Notes under the pieces: model-generated | The model's database searches: none | Told to the model about the DNA's origin: nothing | What the model saw: the letters and a program-made list of their open reading frames with translations, nothing else | Assembly (NCBI GenBank): GCA_963811365.1 | Contig: CAWEQW010000005.1 | Coordinates: 1-64,000, forward strand | Direction of reading: 5' to 3' | Source of the DNA: CAWEQW01 sp963811365 | GTDB lineage: Bacteria; Actinomycetota; Actinomycetes; Propionibacteriales; Nocardioidaceae | Length of the DNA stretch: 64,000 nt | Part shown: positions 32,527 to 41,698 of the stretch, piece after piece | Numbering within the stretch: position 1 is the stretch's first letter | How the letters are laid out: every line of letters begins with the position of its first letter | Translations under genes and position numbers: made by a program

Positions 32527-32952
32527 TCAGCCGTTGTGGGCGAAGGTGATCGCCTCCTCCTCCTCGGGGGAGAGCGCCTGGTCAGAGGTCCACGCCGAGA
32601 CGTTCTTGGCGTAGGTGCGGGCCTCGCTGCGGCCGTGGATCGAGGTGAGCACGACCCCGCTGCCGCTGTCGTCGAGCAGCGCGAGCGACCACGACAGGTG
32701 GCCTCCCATGTCGCCGAACGCGTCGTAGCGGACCACCGCGAGGTGCCGCAGCGCGTCCGCGACCTCGACGCGAAGCGCCTGGACCTCGCCGCGCAGCCCC
32801 TGCACGTCGGTCGGCAGCGACGCGGCCTCGCGGGCCCGGCGGCGCTGGTGGCTGCTGGTGCGGCGCGCGGTCGTCGCGGCGAGCGCGACGGCGACGGCTC
32901 CGAGGACCAGGGCGAGGACCGCGAGGGTCACCGCGAGTGCGGAGGAGTTCAT
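32527..32952 (-). CDS. DUF4446-family membrane-anchored protein
   Basis: 141 residues from ATG 32952. A single N-terminal membrane helix (SALAVTLAVLALVLGAVAVA) is followed by an Arg-rich stretch, a short coiled coil (DVQGLRGEVQALRVEVADAL) and the DUF4446 block AVVRYDAFGDMGGHLSWSLA with SIHGRSEARTYAK. Function unknown. It is encoded 23 nt after pheA on the same strand, a neighbourhood I have seen in other actinobacteria. Confidence 0.85.
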   Translation of the reverse strand: MNSSALAVTLAVLALVLGAVAVALAATTARRTSSHQRRRAREAASLPTDVQGLRGEVQALRVEVADALRHLAVVRYDAFGDMGGHLSWSLALLDDSGSGVVLTSIHGRSEARTYAKNVSAWTSDQALSPEEEEAITFAHNG

Positions 32953-32975
32953 CGCCGCCGAGCCTAACGAGACGA

Positions 32976-33914
32976 TCAGCGGCCGTCGCGCAGGCGCGCG
33001 AGCCAGGCCTGCGCGTCGCGGAACTCCGGGTCCGTCGTACCCGGCCCGACCTCTGGGCGGATCCCGTCGACGCGTGGGTAGGAGCCCAGGAACCGGACGT
33101 CGGCGCAGTTGCGGCGCAGGCCCATCATCGCCTCGCCGACGCGCGCCTCGTCGACGTGGCCCTCGGCGTCGATGGAGAAGCAGTAGCGGCCGAGGCCGAC
33201 GCCGGTGGGCCGGGACTCGATGCGGGTCAGGTTCACGCCGCGCAGCTGGAACTCCTCCAGCAGCTCGAGCAGCGCGCCCGGGTGGTCGTCGCGGATGAAG
33301 GCCACGAGCGAGGTCTTGTCGGCTCCGGTGGGCGGCACGGGCACGCCCGGGCGGGCCAGCAGCACGAACCGGGTCACCGCGTCCGGGTTGTCGCCGATGG
33401 CGGTCGCCAGGGTCGCGAGCCGGTAGTGGTCGGCGGCGAGCGGAGCGGAGATCGCCGCGTCCCACGGCGCGTCCGGCTCCACCAGCGCTGCCGCGGCGGC
33501 GGCCGTCGAGGTGGCGTGCACGGTCTCGACGCCGGGCAGGTGGGTGGCCACCCAGCGGCGGGTCTGCGCGGCGGCGTGCGGATGCGTGGCGACCCGCCGG
33601 ATCTGCTCGCGCGCAGTGCCCGGCCGGGCGAGCAGCGCGAAGGCGATCGGCACGGTCATCTCGCGGGTGATCATCAGCGGCTCGCCGGTCGCGAGCTCGT
33701 CGAGGGTCACCGGGACCGACCCCTCGACGGAGTTCTCGATCGGCACGACGGCTCCGTCGGCCTCGCCGGCACGCACCGCGTCGAGGGCGACGGTGACCGT
33801 CGGGCAGGGCTGCAGCTCTGCGTGCGCGGCGGCCGGCACGGAGCGCAGGGCCTGCTCGGTGAACGTCCCCACGGGACCGAGGTAGGCATAGCGGGCGGGC
33901 GGGACTCCGGGCAT
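32976..33914 (-). CDS. pheA: Prephenate dehydratase
   Basis: 312 residues; converts prephenate to phenylpyruvate in phenylalanine synthesis. The catalytic domain begins YAYLGPVGTFTEQAL and contains VVPIENSVEGSVPVT (about 56-70). A C-terminal ACT regulatory domain has TSLVAFIRDDHPGALLELLE and NLTRIESRPT, the phenylalanine-binding motif, so feedback inhibition is expected. Divergent from larB with 36 nt between starts. Confidence 0.96.
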   Translation of the reverse strand: MPGVPPARYAYLGPVGTFTEQALRSVPAAAHAELQPCPTVTVALDAVRAGEADGAVVPIENSVEGSVPVTLDELATGEPLMITREMTVPIAFALLARPGTAREQIRRVATHPHAAAQTRRWVATHLPGVETVHATSTAAAAAALVEPDAPWDAAISAPLAADHYRLATLATAIGDNPDAVTRFVLLARPGVPVPPTGADKTSLVAFIRDDHPGALLELLEEFQLRGVNLTRIESRPTGVGLGRYCFSIDAEGHVDEARVGEAMMGLRRNCADVRFLGSYPRVDGIRPEVGPGTTDPEFRDAQAWLARLRDGR

Positions 33915-33950
33915 CCGACCAGCCTAGTGGCGCGGGGTACTCTCGCGGGC

Positions 33951-34721
33951 GTGACGGACCCGCATGACCACGACTCGGTCGCCGACCTCGGGTACGCCCG
34001 CCTGGACACCGGCCGCGCCGCACGCACGGGCGACCCGGAGGTCGTCTACGGAGCCGGGAAGACGCCGGAGCAGGTCGTGGCGATCCTCGCCGCCCTGCAC
34101 GACGCGCACCCCGACCGTGCCGTGCTCGCCACCCGGCTTTCCGAGGAGTCGCTCGCCGCGGTGGTGGCCGCGCACCCCGACGCGGTGCTCGACCCGGTCG
34201 CCCGGGCGGTGACCCTCGGGCCGCTGTCTGCCGCCCGCGGGACGGTGACCGTGGTGTCCGCCGGCACCTCCGACGGCCCGGTCGCCGCCGAGGCAGCCCT
34301 GACCGCGCGGGTGTACGGCGCCGGGGTGGAGCAGGTCTCCGACGTCGGCGTCGCGGGGCTGCACCGGGTGCTCGCCGCCCGCGCCGACCTCGAGCGGGCG
34401 GACTGCCTCGTGGTCGTCGCGGGGATGGAGGGTGCGCTGCCGAGCGTCGTCGGCGGCCTCACGGGCGTGCCGCTCGTCGCGGTACCCACCAGCGTCGGCT
34501 ACGGCGCCGCGTTCGGGGGGCTCGCGGCACTGCTGGGGATGCTGAACTCGTGCGCGCCCGGGGTCACCGTCGTGAACATCGACAACGGCTACGGCGCCGG
34601 TGTCTTCGCAGCCCGGGTGGCGCGCGCCGCGGCCCGCCATCCGTCCGAGTCGGCCGCGGTCGCCTCGCGTGAGACACCGGCGCGACCGCGGCCGAACGGC
34701 GGGGAGGGGAGGCGGGCGTGA
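33951..34721 (+). CDS. larB: Nickel-pincer cofactor biosynthesis protein LarB
   Basis: 256 residues from GTG 33951. LarB carboxylates and hydrolyses nicotinic acid adenine dinucleotide, the first step to the nickel-pincer nucleotide cofactor. The PurE-like domain has VVSAGTSDGPVAAEAALTAR (about 100-119), VVVAGMEGALPSVVGGL and VPTSVGYGAAFGGLAALLGM with NSCAPGVTVVNIDNG. The C-terminal 25 residues are a variable Arg/Pro tail. The stop overlaps the larC start by 4 nt (GTGA). Confidence 0.93.
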   Translation: MTDPHDHDSVADLGYARLDTGRAARTGDPEVVYGAGKTPEQVVAILAALHDAHPDRAVLATRLSEESLAAVVAAHPDAVLDPVARAVTLGPLSAARGTVTVVSAGTSDGPVAAEAALTARVYGAGVEQVSDVGVAGLHRVLAARADLERADCLVVVAGMEGALPSVVGGLTGVPLVAVPTSVGYGAAFGGLAALLGMLNSCAPGVTVVNIDNGYGAGVFAARVARAAARHPSESAAVASRETPARPRPNGGEGRRA

Positions 34722-35911
34722 TCGGATGGGTCGACGCGTCCTCGGGCGCCAGCGGCGACATGCTGCTCGGTGCGCTGCTCGGCGCCGGGGTCCCGCTCGA
34801 CGTCGTGGCCGGCGCGGTCGCGGCGGTGGCGCCCGAGCACGTCGCGCTGCGGCCCGAGCCGGTCACCCGCAACGGCTTCGCGGCGACCCGCTGCCACGTC
34901 GACCTCGCCGACAGCAGCACCCGCCGGACCTGGACCGACGTCGCCGGGCTGCTCCGGGCCGCCCCTCTCGACCCGGCTGTGCGGCAGCGGGCGTACGACG
35001 TCTTCGACCGGCTCGCGGCGGCCGAGGCCACCGTGCACGGCAGCACGTCCGCGGAGGTGCACTTCCACGAGGTCGGGGCGCTCGACGCGATCGCCGACGT
35101 CGTCGGGGTGTGCGCCGGACTGGTCCACCTGGGCCTCGACGCGCTCACCGTCTCGCCCGTCGCCGTGGGGTCGGGGCGGGTCGACGGGGCGCACGGCGCG
35201 ATGCCGGTGCCGCCCCCGGCGGTCGCCGAGCTGCTCCGCGGCGTCCCGTCGTACGCCGGCCCGGTGCCGCTGGAGATGTGCACCCCGACGGGCGCGGCGC
35301 TGGTCACGACCTGGGCGACGGGGTACGCCGCGCAGCCGCCGATGACGGTGGCCACGGTCGGCGTCGGCGCGGGCGGACGCGACCCGGCGGGGCACACCAA
35401 CGTGCTGCGGCTGTTCCTGGGCGAGCCGGTCAGCGTCGGCCCCGCGCCGCACGGCACCGACGCACCGCTGCTCGTGGAGACCAACGTCGACGACCTCGAC
35501 CCGCGACTGTGGCCCAACGTGATCGCGGCGCTGCTCGACGTCGGCGCCTCGGACGCCTGGCTGACCCCGATCCTGATGAAGAAGGGCCGGCCCGCGCACA
35601 CCCTGTCGGTCCTGGTCACCGCGGCACGGGCCGACGCGGTCCGGGCCGAGGTGTTCCGGCAGACCTCCACGATCGGCCTGCGGGAGACCCACCTCGCCAA
35701 GACCGCGCTCGACCGCGAGGTGCGCACCGTGGTCGTCGAGGGGAAGGACGTCCGTGTCAAGATGGCCCGGCACCACGGCCGGGTCGTGAACCTCCAACCC
35801 GAGTACGAGGACGTGGTGCGGGCGGCAGCCGGTTCGGGTCGGCCGCTCAAGGACGTGCTCGCCGATGCGGTGGTGGCGACCAGGACCCTCGACCCGGATC
35901 CCGACCTCTAG
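34718..35911 (+). CDS. larC: Nickel insertion protein LarC
   Basis: 397 residues from GTG 34718. Starts WVDASSGASGDMLLGALLGA, the LarC signature. Further motifs are HFHEVGALDAIADVVG (about 110-125), PLEMCTPTGAAL and VETNVDDLDPRLWPNVI. LarC uses CTP to insert nickel into the pincer cofactor. In some species larC needs a programmed frameshift between two halves; here it is one uninterrupted frame. LarE, the sulfur donor, is not in the window. Confidence 0.95.
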   Translation: MIGWVDASSGASGDMLLGALLGAGVPLDVVAGAVAAVAPEHVALRPEPVTRNGFAATRCHVDLADSSTRRTWTDVAGLLRAAPLDPAVRQRAYDVFDRLAAAEATVHGSTSAEVHFHEVGALDAIADVVGVCAGLVHLGLDALTVSPVAVGSGRVDGAHGAMPVPPPAVAELLRGVPSYAGPVPLEMCTPTGAALVTTWATGYAAQPPMTVATVGVGAGGRDPAGHTNVLRLFLGEPVSVGPAPHGTDAPLLVETNVDDLDPRLWPNVIAALLDVGASDAWLTPILMKKGRPAHTLSVLVTAARADAVRAEVFRQTSTIGLRETHLAKTALDREVRTVVVEGKDVRVKMARHHGRVVNLQPEYEDVVRAAAGSGRPLKDVLADAVVATRTLDPDPDL

Positions 35912-35917
35912 GACTCC

Positions 35918-36520
35918 ATGGACCTCGCCGTCATCGCCGTCACGTTCGCTGCGATCTTCGTCGTCGAGCTGCCCGACAAGACCTTCATCGCGGCGCTGGT
36001 GCTGTCCACGCGCTATCCCCCGCTGCTCGTCTGGATCGGGGTCGGCCTGGCGTTCGGCGTGCAGACGCTGGTCGCGGTCACCGCGGGCACGCTGGCCACG
36101 TTGCTTCCCGACGTGCTGCTGAAGAGCATCGCGATCGCGATCTTCCTGCTCGGCGCGGTCATCCTGTTCCGGACGGCGCCCGCCGCGGACTCCGAGGAGA
36201 AGGAGCAGGAGGAGGAGTACGCCGCCAAGTCGGTGTCCGCCAAGACCGGCCTGCAGGCCGTGGTGGCCTCCTTCCTGGTGCTGTTCGCGGCCGAGTGGGG
36301 AGACCTGTCCCAGCTGCTCACGATCAGCCTGGTGGCGCGCTACCACGACCAGGTCAGCGTGTTCGTCGGCGCCTGGCTCGCGCTGCTCACCGTCTCCGGC
36401 CTGGCCGTGGTCGCGGGCCGGGTCCTGCTGCGGTTCATGAAGCTGTCGGTGCTGCACTACGTGGGCTCCGCGGTGTGCTTCCTGCTGGCCGCGGGCACGG
36501 CGTACGAGGTGCTCGCCTGA
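35918..36520 (+). CDS. UPF0016/GDT1-TMEM165-family cation transporter
   Basis: 200 residues, six membrane helices in two repeats. The duplicated signature is seen as ELPDKT (17-22) in the first half and EWGDLS (126-131) in the second, separated by an acidic loop (DSEEKEQEEE, 91-100). Relatives transport manganese or calcium. It starts 6 nt after larC and is probably in the same transcript, so a link to metal homeostasis around the nickel cofactor genes is possible. Confidence 0.9.
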   Translation: MDLAVIAVTFAAIFVVELPDKTFIAALVLSTRYPPLLVWIGVGLAFGVQTLVAVTAGTLATLLPDVLLKSIAIAIFLLGAVILFRTAPAADSEEKEQEEEYAAKSVSAKTGLQAVVASFLVLFAAEWGDLSQLLTISLVARYHDQVSVFVGAWLALLTVSGLAVVAGRVLLRFMKLSVLHYVGSAVCFLLAAGTAYEVLA

Positions 36521-36569
36521 GCCTGGCAGGGCATCGGCGACGGGCACGTCCGCGGCTAGGCTGCGCAGC

Positions 36570-37847
36570 ATGGCGATCTCTGGACCGACCCCTCACCCGG
36601 CCGCTGACGCGACGACCGGCTCCGCCTCCCCGGTCATGCCTGGCGCCGACAGCGAGGTTGGCCGGCTGCGCACCGTGCTGCTGCACCGGCCCGGCCCGGA
36701 GCTGACCCGGCTGACGCCGCGCAACAACGACAAGCTGCTCTTCGACGGCATCCCCTGGGTCGGTCGCGCACAGGACGAGCACGACGCCTTCGCCGAGGCG
36801 CTCCGGGACCGCGGCGTCGAGGTGCTGTACCTGACCCGGCTGCTCATCGAGACCCTGCAGAGCGAGGATGCCCGCGCGCACGCGATCAGCGGCGCGATGG
36901 CGAGCCTGCACCTCGGCGACACCCTGCGGACCTACCTCACCTCGGCACTGCACGACCAGTCCCCTGAGGAGCTGGCGACCTTCCTCACCGCGGGGGTGCG
37001 CAACGACGAGGTCCGCGGCGGCCACGGGCTGGTCACCAGCCTGCTCGCGCACGACGACTTCCTGATCGACCCGCTGCCGAACCTGCTGTTCACCCGGGAC
37101 TCCAGCGTCTGGGTCCGCGACCGGGTCGCGATCACCTCGCTGGCGATGCCGGCCCGGGAGCGCGAGACGCAGCTGACCGAGCTGATCTACACCGACCATC
37201 CCCGATTCGCCGGCACGCCGAAGGTGCACGGCTGGCAGCGCGAGCACGTCGAGGGCGGCGACGTCCTGCTGCTGGCGCCAGGGGTCATCGCGGTCGGGGT
37301 CGGGGAGCGCACCACGCCCGCCGGGGCCGAACGGCTCGCACGGCAGGTGTTCGGCGCCCGGCTGGCGCACACCGTGCTCGCCGTCCCCATCGCGCAGGAG
37401 CGCGCCACGATGCACCTCGACACCGTGTGCACGATGGTGGACGTCGACAAGATCGTGATGTACCCCAACGTGGCCGACAGTCTGCAGGCGTACGCCGTCA
37501 CCGTGCAGGACCGCAACGGCGACGGTGACGCCGACCTCGTCCTCGACGTGGCGGAGGCCCAGCCGTTCCTGGTCGCGGCCGCGAAGGCGATGAGCATCGA
37601 CACGCTGCACCAGATAGACACCGGGCTCGACCCGGTCACCGCCGAACGCGAGCAGTGGGACGACGGCAACAACACCCTGGCGCTCGCTCCGCGCGTGGCG
37701 GTCGCCTACGAGCGCAACGTCGAGACGAACAGCCGCCTGGAGGAGGCCGGCATCGAGGTGATCGCGATCTCGGGCTCCGAGCTCGGCTCCGGGCGGGGCG
37801 GGCCGCGGTGCATGTCCTGCCCGGTCAGCCGTGCGCCGCTGACCTGA
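36570..37847 (+). CDS. arcA: Arginine deiminase
   Basis: 425 residues; hydrolyses arginine to citrulline and ammonia. Family motifs are PNLLFTRDSSVWVRD (about 170), HVEGGDVLLLAPGVIAVGVG, MHLDTVCTMVDVD (His and Asp of the active site), NVETNSRLEEAGIEVI and the C-terminal GGPRCMSCP with the nucleophile Cys414. No arcB or arcC follows, so the full ATP-yielding pathway is not encoded here. A hairpin terminator follows the stop. Confidence 0.96.
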   Translation: MAISGPTPHPAADATTGSASPVMPGADSEVGRLRTVLLHRPGPELTRLTPRNNDKLLFDGIPWVGRAQDEHDAFAEALRDRGVEVLYLTRLLIETLQSEDARAHAISGAMASLHLGDTLRTYLTSALHDQSPEELATFLTAGVRNDEVRGGHGLVTSLLAHDDFLIDPLPNLLFTRDSSVWVRDRVAITSLAMPARERETQLTELIYTDHPRFAGTPKVHGWQREHVEGGDVLLLAPGVIAVGVGERTTPAGAERLARQVFGARLAHTVLAVPIAQERATMHLDTVCTMVDVDKIVMYPNVADSLQAYAVTVQDRNGDGDADLVLDVAEAQPFLVAAAKAMSIDTLHQIDTGLDPVTAEREQWDDGNNTLALAPRVAVAYERNVETNSRLEEAGIEVIAISGSELGSGRGGPRCMSCPVSRAPLT

Positions 37848-37871
37848 TCACCGAGACCCGGGCACAGAAAA

Positions 37872-37911
37872 GCCCGGCCGTTGCTGACGGGGGATACAAC
37901 AACGACCGGGC
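37872..37911. terminator. Terminator hairpin between convergent arcA and SEC-C gene
   Basis: GCCCGGCCGTTG (37872-37883) pairs with CAACGACCGGGC (37900-37911) with one mismatch. A second pairing TTGCTGA (37881-37887)/TCAGCAA (37913-37919) is mutually exclusive with part of it. It serves both convergent genes. Confidence 0.85.
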
Positions 37912-38015
37912 ATCAGCAAATCTAGAGGTGGTTGAGGGCTTGATCAACTCAAACACGCGGTTATGACGGCTTCGACGGGTAAAAACCTCCATCGGTCTAG
38001 TCATCTGCGACCGGT

Positions 38016-38960
38016 TCAGCGGATCGTGAGCTGTCGGTTGGCGAGCCCGTTGCGCGCCGAACGCTCGTCGGAGGTGAGCGGGGAGTCGTCCTCCAGAGCC
38101 TTGTCGAGCGCGGCCCGGAACCGTCCGGCCGGCTCCTCCAGGACCGCCGCGCCCGTGCCGACCGGGAGGTCCCAGACCGGGATCAGCACGCCGTGGGTGC
38201 GGAACATGCCGACCAGCCGGGAGTCCGCTGCGACCGAGTCGAGGCCCGCGGCGTGCAGCCGGGCCAGCGCGGAGAGCAGCCGCTCCTCGTCGTCGGTCAT
38301 CACCCAGCGCAGATGCTCCTTGGTGCCGACGTCGATCCAGTAGGCGGCCTCCACCGAGGCGAGCCGGGCGCTCGGGTGCGCCGCCCGGTTCGCGGCCTCG
38401 AGACTCGCGGCCGTGGAGCCGTCCTCGTCCTCGGCGCCCTCGACCCAGAAGTCGAACCCGGCGTGGACCGTCACGTCGAGCGGCTGGTCGGCGACCAGGT
38501 CCTGCAGCCGCGGCCCCTCCCCCGGCGGGTCGGTCAGCCCCACCATCTGGCCGGGCTCGGCCTCGAGCGCCTGGAGCAGGACGGCGGCCAGGTCACGGCT
38601 GGGGTCCCCGAAGCCGTGCTGCACCTGGAGAGCGAGCCAGACGGTCCCGTCCGGGCGGACGATCGCCGGCACTGCCATCGGCAGCAACGAGCACAGCAGC
38701 ACTTCGCGTTCGGTGGCCACCTCCGGCGCGAGCGTGAGGGGTGCGGTCGCCGACGGCACCAGCTCACGCATCGCGATCAGGTCCGCCTCCCCGCTGAGCC
38801 CGGCGAACGGCCGCGCGACGTACGACGGCACCGGACCGTCCGCGCTCCCGTGGCAGGCCTTGTAGCGGCGCCCCGAACCGCACGGGCACGGCTGCCGAGG
38901 ACCCACCTCACCGGCGGTGACGGTCTCCTGTCGTGCCTTGACGCGGGCGCGCTTTCCCAT
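38016..38960 (-). CDS. DUF5926-family protein with SEC-C zinc motif
   Basis: 314 residues from ATG 38960 (MGKRARVKAR). The SEC-C motif CPCGSGRRYKACHG (Cys25, Cys27, Cys36, His37) binds zinc, as in the SecA tail. The rest matches the actinobacterial DUF5926 layout (YVARPFAGLSGEADLIAMRE, then VWLALQVQHGFGDPSRDLA). Function unknown; a link to SecA or ribosome interaction is inferred from the zinc motif only. Confidence 0.85.
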   Translation of the reverse strand: MGKRARVKARQETVTAGEVGPRQPCPCGSGRRYKACHGSADGPVPSYVARPFAGLSGEADLIAMRELVPSATAPLTLAPEVATEREVLLCSLLPMAVPAIVRPDGTVWLALQVQHGFGDPSRDLAAVLLQALEAEPGQMVGLTDPPGEGPRLQDLVADQPLDVTVHAGFDFWVEGAEDEDGSTAASLEAANRAAHPSARLASVEAAYWIDVGTKEHLRWVMTDDEERLLSALARLHAAGLDSVAADSRLVGMFRTHGVLIPVWDLPVGTGAAVLEEPAGRFRAALDKALEDDSPLTSDERSARNGLANRQLTIR

Positions 38961-39031
38961 GAGGCGCAAGGGTACTGGAGCGTCGCGACGGCTCGGTCAC
39001 CCGCTCGTACGGCCCGGCCGCTCAGCTCAGC

Positions 39032-39460
39032 TCAGACGGGCAGCAGGGCGTGCACCGTGGAGCGGCTCTCGCTCGGCTCGTGCCACCAGGTCGACGCGAT
39101 CGACTCCACGATCGCCATCCCGCGCCCGGCGATGGCCGAGGAGGCGGCGTGCAGGGCCCGCGGGCGGGTGCTGCCGCCGCCGTCGGTGACCGACACCCGC
39201 AGGCCGTCGGGCTCGACGGTCCAGCTGACGACGAGGTTGCCGTCGTGGAGCGGACTGGCGTGCCGGATGGAGTTCGCGACCAGCTCGGAGATCACGACGC
39301 GGGCATCCTCGATCGCCTCCTCGGAGACGTCGTTCTCGAGCAGCCAGGACCTGAGCCGCTGCCGGGCGACGGCAACGGAGGCAGCCGAGAAAGGGAGCCG
39401 CAAGGTGACAGGCACCTGACCGGCGCGCACAAAGCTGGCGGCCACCGTCTCACCTTCCAC
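39032..39460 (-). CDS. Anti-sigma-factor-type ATP-binding protein (RsbW-like)
   Basis: 142 residues, a stand-alone HATPase_c_2 domain. The N-box VISELVANSIRHA (about 56-68), G1 box SVTDGGG and G2 box AGRGMAIVESIA are complete. Such proteins are serine kinases that bind an anti-anti-sigma factor or sigma factor. There is no partner gene alongside; many actinobacteria have dozens of orphan copies. It contains HEPSES after the G2 box, as in other short actinobacterial copies. Confidence 0.9.
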   Translation of the reverse strand: MEGETVAASFVRAGQVPVTLRLPFSAASVAVARQRLRSWLLENDVSEEAIEDARVVISELVANSIRHASPLHDGNLVVSWTVEPDGLRVSVTDGGGSTRPRALHAASSAIAGRGMAIVESIASTWWHEPSESRSTVHALLPV

Positions 39461-39531
39461 CTCGACTGCTCCGTCACGCGATCGTTCCCTGGCCCTTCAG
39501 GCAGCAAACCCGGGTGTCCCGGTGGGGTCGG

Positions 39532-40347
39532 TCACCTGCGGCGGGAGCTCGGCCGATGGTCGAGCAGGGCCAGCACGGCCGCCGGGCGGTCGGTGATCAC
39601 CGCCTCCACGCCGAGCTCGAGGCAGAGGTCGAGGTCCGCCTTCTCGTTGACCGTCCAGACGTGCACCCGCCGGCGGGTGCGGGCCAGCTTGCGGAAGAAC
39701 TTCGGGTTCTCGCGCAGCAGGTCGATACCGGGCCCCGCGATCCAGCCCTCGGTGAGGATGTTCTCGGTCTTCGGCCAGGCCACGAGGCGCCGCACCAGCT
39801 GCACGACCTCCAGCTCCGGGGCCAGCCTCTTCACGCGGTTGAGCGCGACCCAGGAGAAGCTCATCACCCGCGCGGGCGAGCCGGCACCGGCCCAGCCGAA
39901 CTCCTCGAGGAGCTCGACGACGCTGCGTTCGACCAGGCCCCCGTAGCGGGTGGGGTGCTTGGTCTCGATCGCCAGGTCGATGACCCGGTCGTAGTCGCGG
40001 ACCGCCTCGAGCAGGCTGCGCAGGGTGAGCACCCTGCGGTGCCGGTCGTCGACGTCGGGGGCCTCGTCGTCGAGGTCGACCCAGGGCGTCTTCCAGGAGG
40101 CGAAGTCGAGCTCGTGGAGCTGGTCGAGCTCCATCGTCGAGACCACGCCGCGCCCGTTCGCCGTACGGTCGACGCGCCGGTCGTGGACGCAGACGAGATA
40201 ACCGTCCGCGGTGAGCCGGACGTCGCACTCGAGGGCGTCGGCTCCTTCGTCGAGTGCGGTGACGTACGCCCCCAGGGTGTGCTCGGCCTTGGCATGGCTC
40301 GCGCCCCGGTGCGCCACGACCTGAGGGCGGCCGACTGCACGCTGCAT
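39532..40347 (-). CDS. Glycerophosphodiester phosphodiesterase
   Basis: 271 residues from ATG 40347. Catalytic features are VAHRGASH (His13, Arg14), ADALECDVRLTADG (Glu40, Asp42) and His55 in VCVHD. TIM-barrel elements follow (LAIETKHPTRYGG, MSFSWVALNRVKRLAP, VHVWTVNEKADLDLCLELGV, AVITDRP). It cleaves glycerophosphodiesters to glycerol-3-phosphate and an alcohol. There is no signal peptide, so it is cytoplasmic. Confidence 0.93.
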   Translation of the reverse strand: MQRAVGRPQVVAHRGASHAKAEHTLGAYVTALDEGADALECDVRLTADGYLVCVHDRRVDRTANGRGVVSTMELDQLHELDFASWKTPWVDLDDEAPDVDDRHRRVLTLRSLLEAVRDYDRVIDLAIETKHPTRYGGLVERSVVELLEEFGWAGAGSPARVMSFSWVALNRVKRLAPELEVVQLVRRLVAWPKTENILTEGWIAGPGIDLLRENPKFFRKLARTRRRVHVWTVNEKADLDLCLELGVEAVITDRPAAVLALLDHRPSSRRR

Positions 40348-40432
40348 ACGTCCATGGTGACACCCTCCCCACGGCGCCACGGCAAAGTGCCGCACTCGCG
40401 GACCCGACGGGTCGGTGAACGCCGGGTGACGT

Positions 40433-41629
40433 TCAGCGCACCGCCTGGGTGCGCAGGAACTTCCCGAAGTGCGGCACGGTGAACGCCACGGTCCCGCGCT
40501 CGGAGGAGTAGACGAGCCCCTTCTTGATCAGCCCGTCGCGCGCCGGCGAGAGGCTCTGCGGCTTGCGGGCCAGCAGGCCGGCGACCTCGGCCGTGGTCAC
40601 GGAGCCGTCGTCGTTGTTCGCACCGAGGTCCGCCATCGCGCGCATGTAGTCGCGCTCGGCCGGAGTGGCCCGGTCGTAACGGGCGCCGAAGAAGCCGACC
40701 GCCAGCTCCGCCTCCGCCTCCGGCGCCGCCTCCTGTACGTCGGCGACGCGGATCGGGCTCTGCACCGAGGCGTCCCAGGTGACCTTTCCGTAGGCCTGCA
40801 CGAAGTAGGGGTAGCCGTCGGTGAGCCGGTACAGCTCGTCGAGCGCGTCCCGGTCGTAGTCGACGTCCTCGGTGCCGGCGGGGACGAGCAGCGCGCGGTC
40901 GGCCATCGCCCGGGGCAGCCGGTCCACCACCACGTAGCGGAACAGCCGCTCGGCGTACGACTTGCTGGCCGCCAGCGCGACCGGGAGGTGCGGCAGCCCC
41001 GCTCCCACGACGACCAGAGGAGCGCCCTGTTGGCTGATCTCGTGGCACGCCCCGCACAGTGCGGCGAGCTCGGGACCGGAGATGTCCTGCATCTCGTCGA
41101 CGAAGAGCCCCACGCCGACGCCGAGGTCCTGGGCGAGCTCGGCGACGTCGGTGAACAGCTCCACCATGTCGAGCTCGAGGTCGCCGGAGTCGGCACGGCC
41201 CCGGGTCGCCGGCACGTCGGTGGGCGGCTGCCACCGCACGCCCTTGCGGTGCTCGAGCTGGGTGCGCAGCGCGAACGACTTGAGCACGCCGGCGACGGCG
41301 TCCACCCGGTCGGGGTCGCGGTGCCGGTGGGCCACCTCGCGGACCGCGGCGTGCACGGCCTGCGCGAGCGGGAGGCGCACGGACTGGTCGGGGCGCGCCT
41401 CGATCTTGCCGGTCCCCCAGGCACGCCTCACGGCCTGGCTGCGCAGCGCGTTGAGCAGCACGGTCTTGCCGACGCCGCGCAGCCCGGACAGCACCATGGA
41501 CCGTTCCGGACGGCCGGCCGCGACACGTTCCAAGGTGACCTCGAACTGGGTGAGCTCGCGGTCCCGGCCGGCGAGCTCCGGCGGGCGCTGGCCGGCGCCG
41601 GGGGCGTAGGGGTTCCGCACGGGGTCCAC
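40433..41629 (-). CDS. AAA ATPase with winged-helix C-terminus
   Basis: 398 residues. Walker A GLRGVGKT (49-56), Walker B GLFVDEM (174-180) and a sensor in VVVGAGLPHLP make it an STAND/Orc1-Cdc6-like AAA ATPase. The C-terminus has a winged helix (TTAEVAGLLARKPQSLSPAR, then DGLIKKGLVYSSERGTVAFT). Similar orphan ATPases are widespread in actinobacteria; a role as a regulatory or DNA-associated switch is inferred. A small inverted repeat lies just upstream. Confidence 0.85.
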   Translation of the reverse strand: MDPVRNPYAPGAGQRPPELAGRDRELTQFEVTLERVAAGRPERSMVLSGLRGVGKTVLLNALRSQAVRRAWGTGKIEARPDQSVRLPLAQAVHAAVREVAHRHRDPDRVDAVAGVLKSFALRTQLEHRKGVRWQPPTDVPATRGRADSGDLELDMVELFTDVAELAQDLGVGVGLFVDEMQDISGPELAALCGACHEISQQGAPLVVVGAGLPHLPVALAASKSYAERLFRYVVVDRLPRAMADRALLVPAGTEDVDYDRDALDELYRLTDGYPYFVQAYGKVTWDASVQSPIRVADVQEAAPEAEAELAVGFFGARYDRATPAERDYMRAMADLGANNDDGSVTTAEVAGLLARKPQSLSPARDGLIKKGLVYSSERGTVAFTVPHFGKFLRTQAVR

Positions 41630-41647
41630 GATGGGACTGTATCGGCG

Positions 41648-41676
41648 AATCTAGGCCAAGCCGTAGATTTGGCTAG
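41648..41676. promoter_or_regulatory. Inverted repeats upstream of the AAA ATPase gene
   Basis: AATCTA (41648-41653)/TAGATT (41664-41669) and the overlapping CTAGGCCAA/TTTGGCTAG lie 20-45 nt upstream of the ATPase start in AT-richer DNA. This may be an operator or the promoter itself. No binding protein can be named. Confidence 0.35.
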
Positions 41677-41698
41677 CGAGTCGTAGCGGCGGCTGGGC

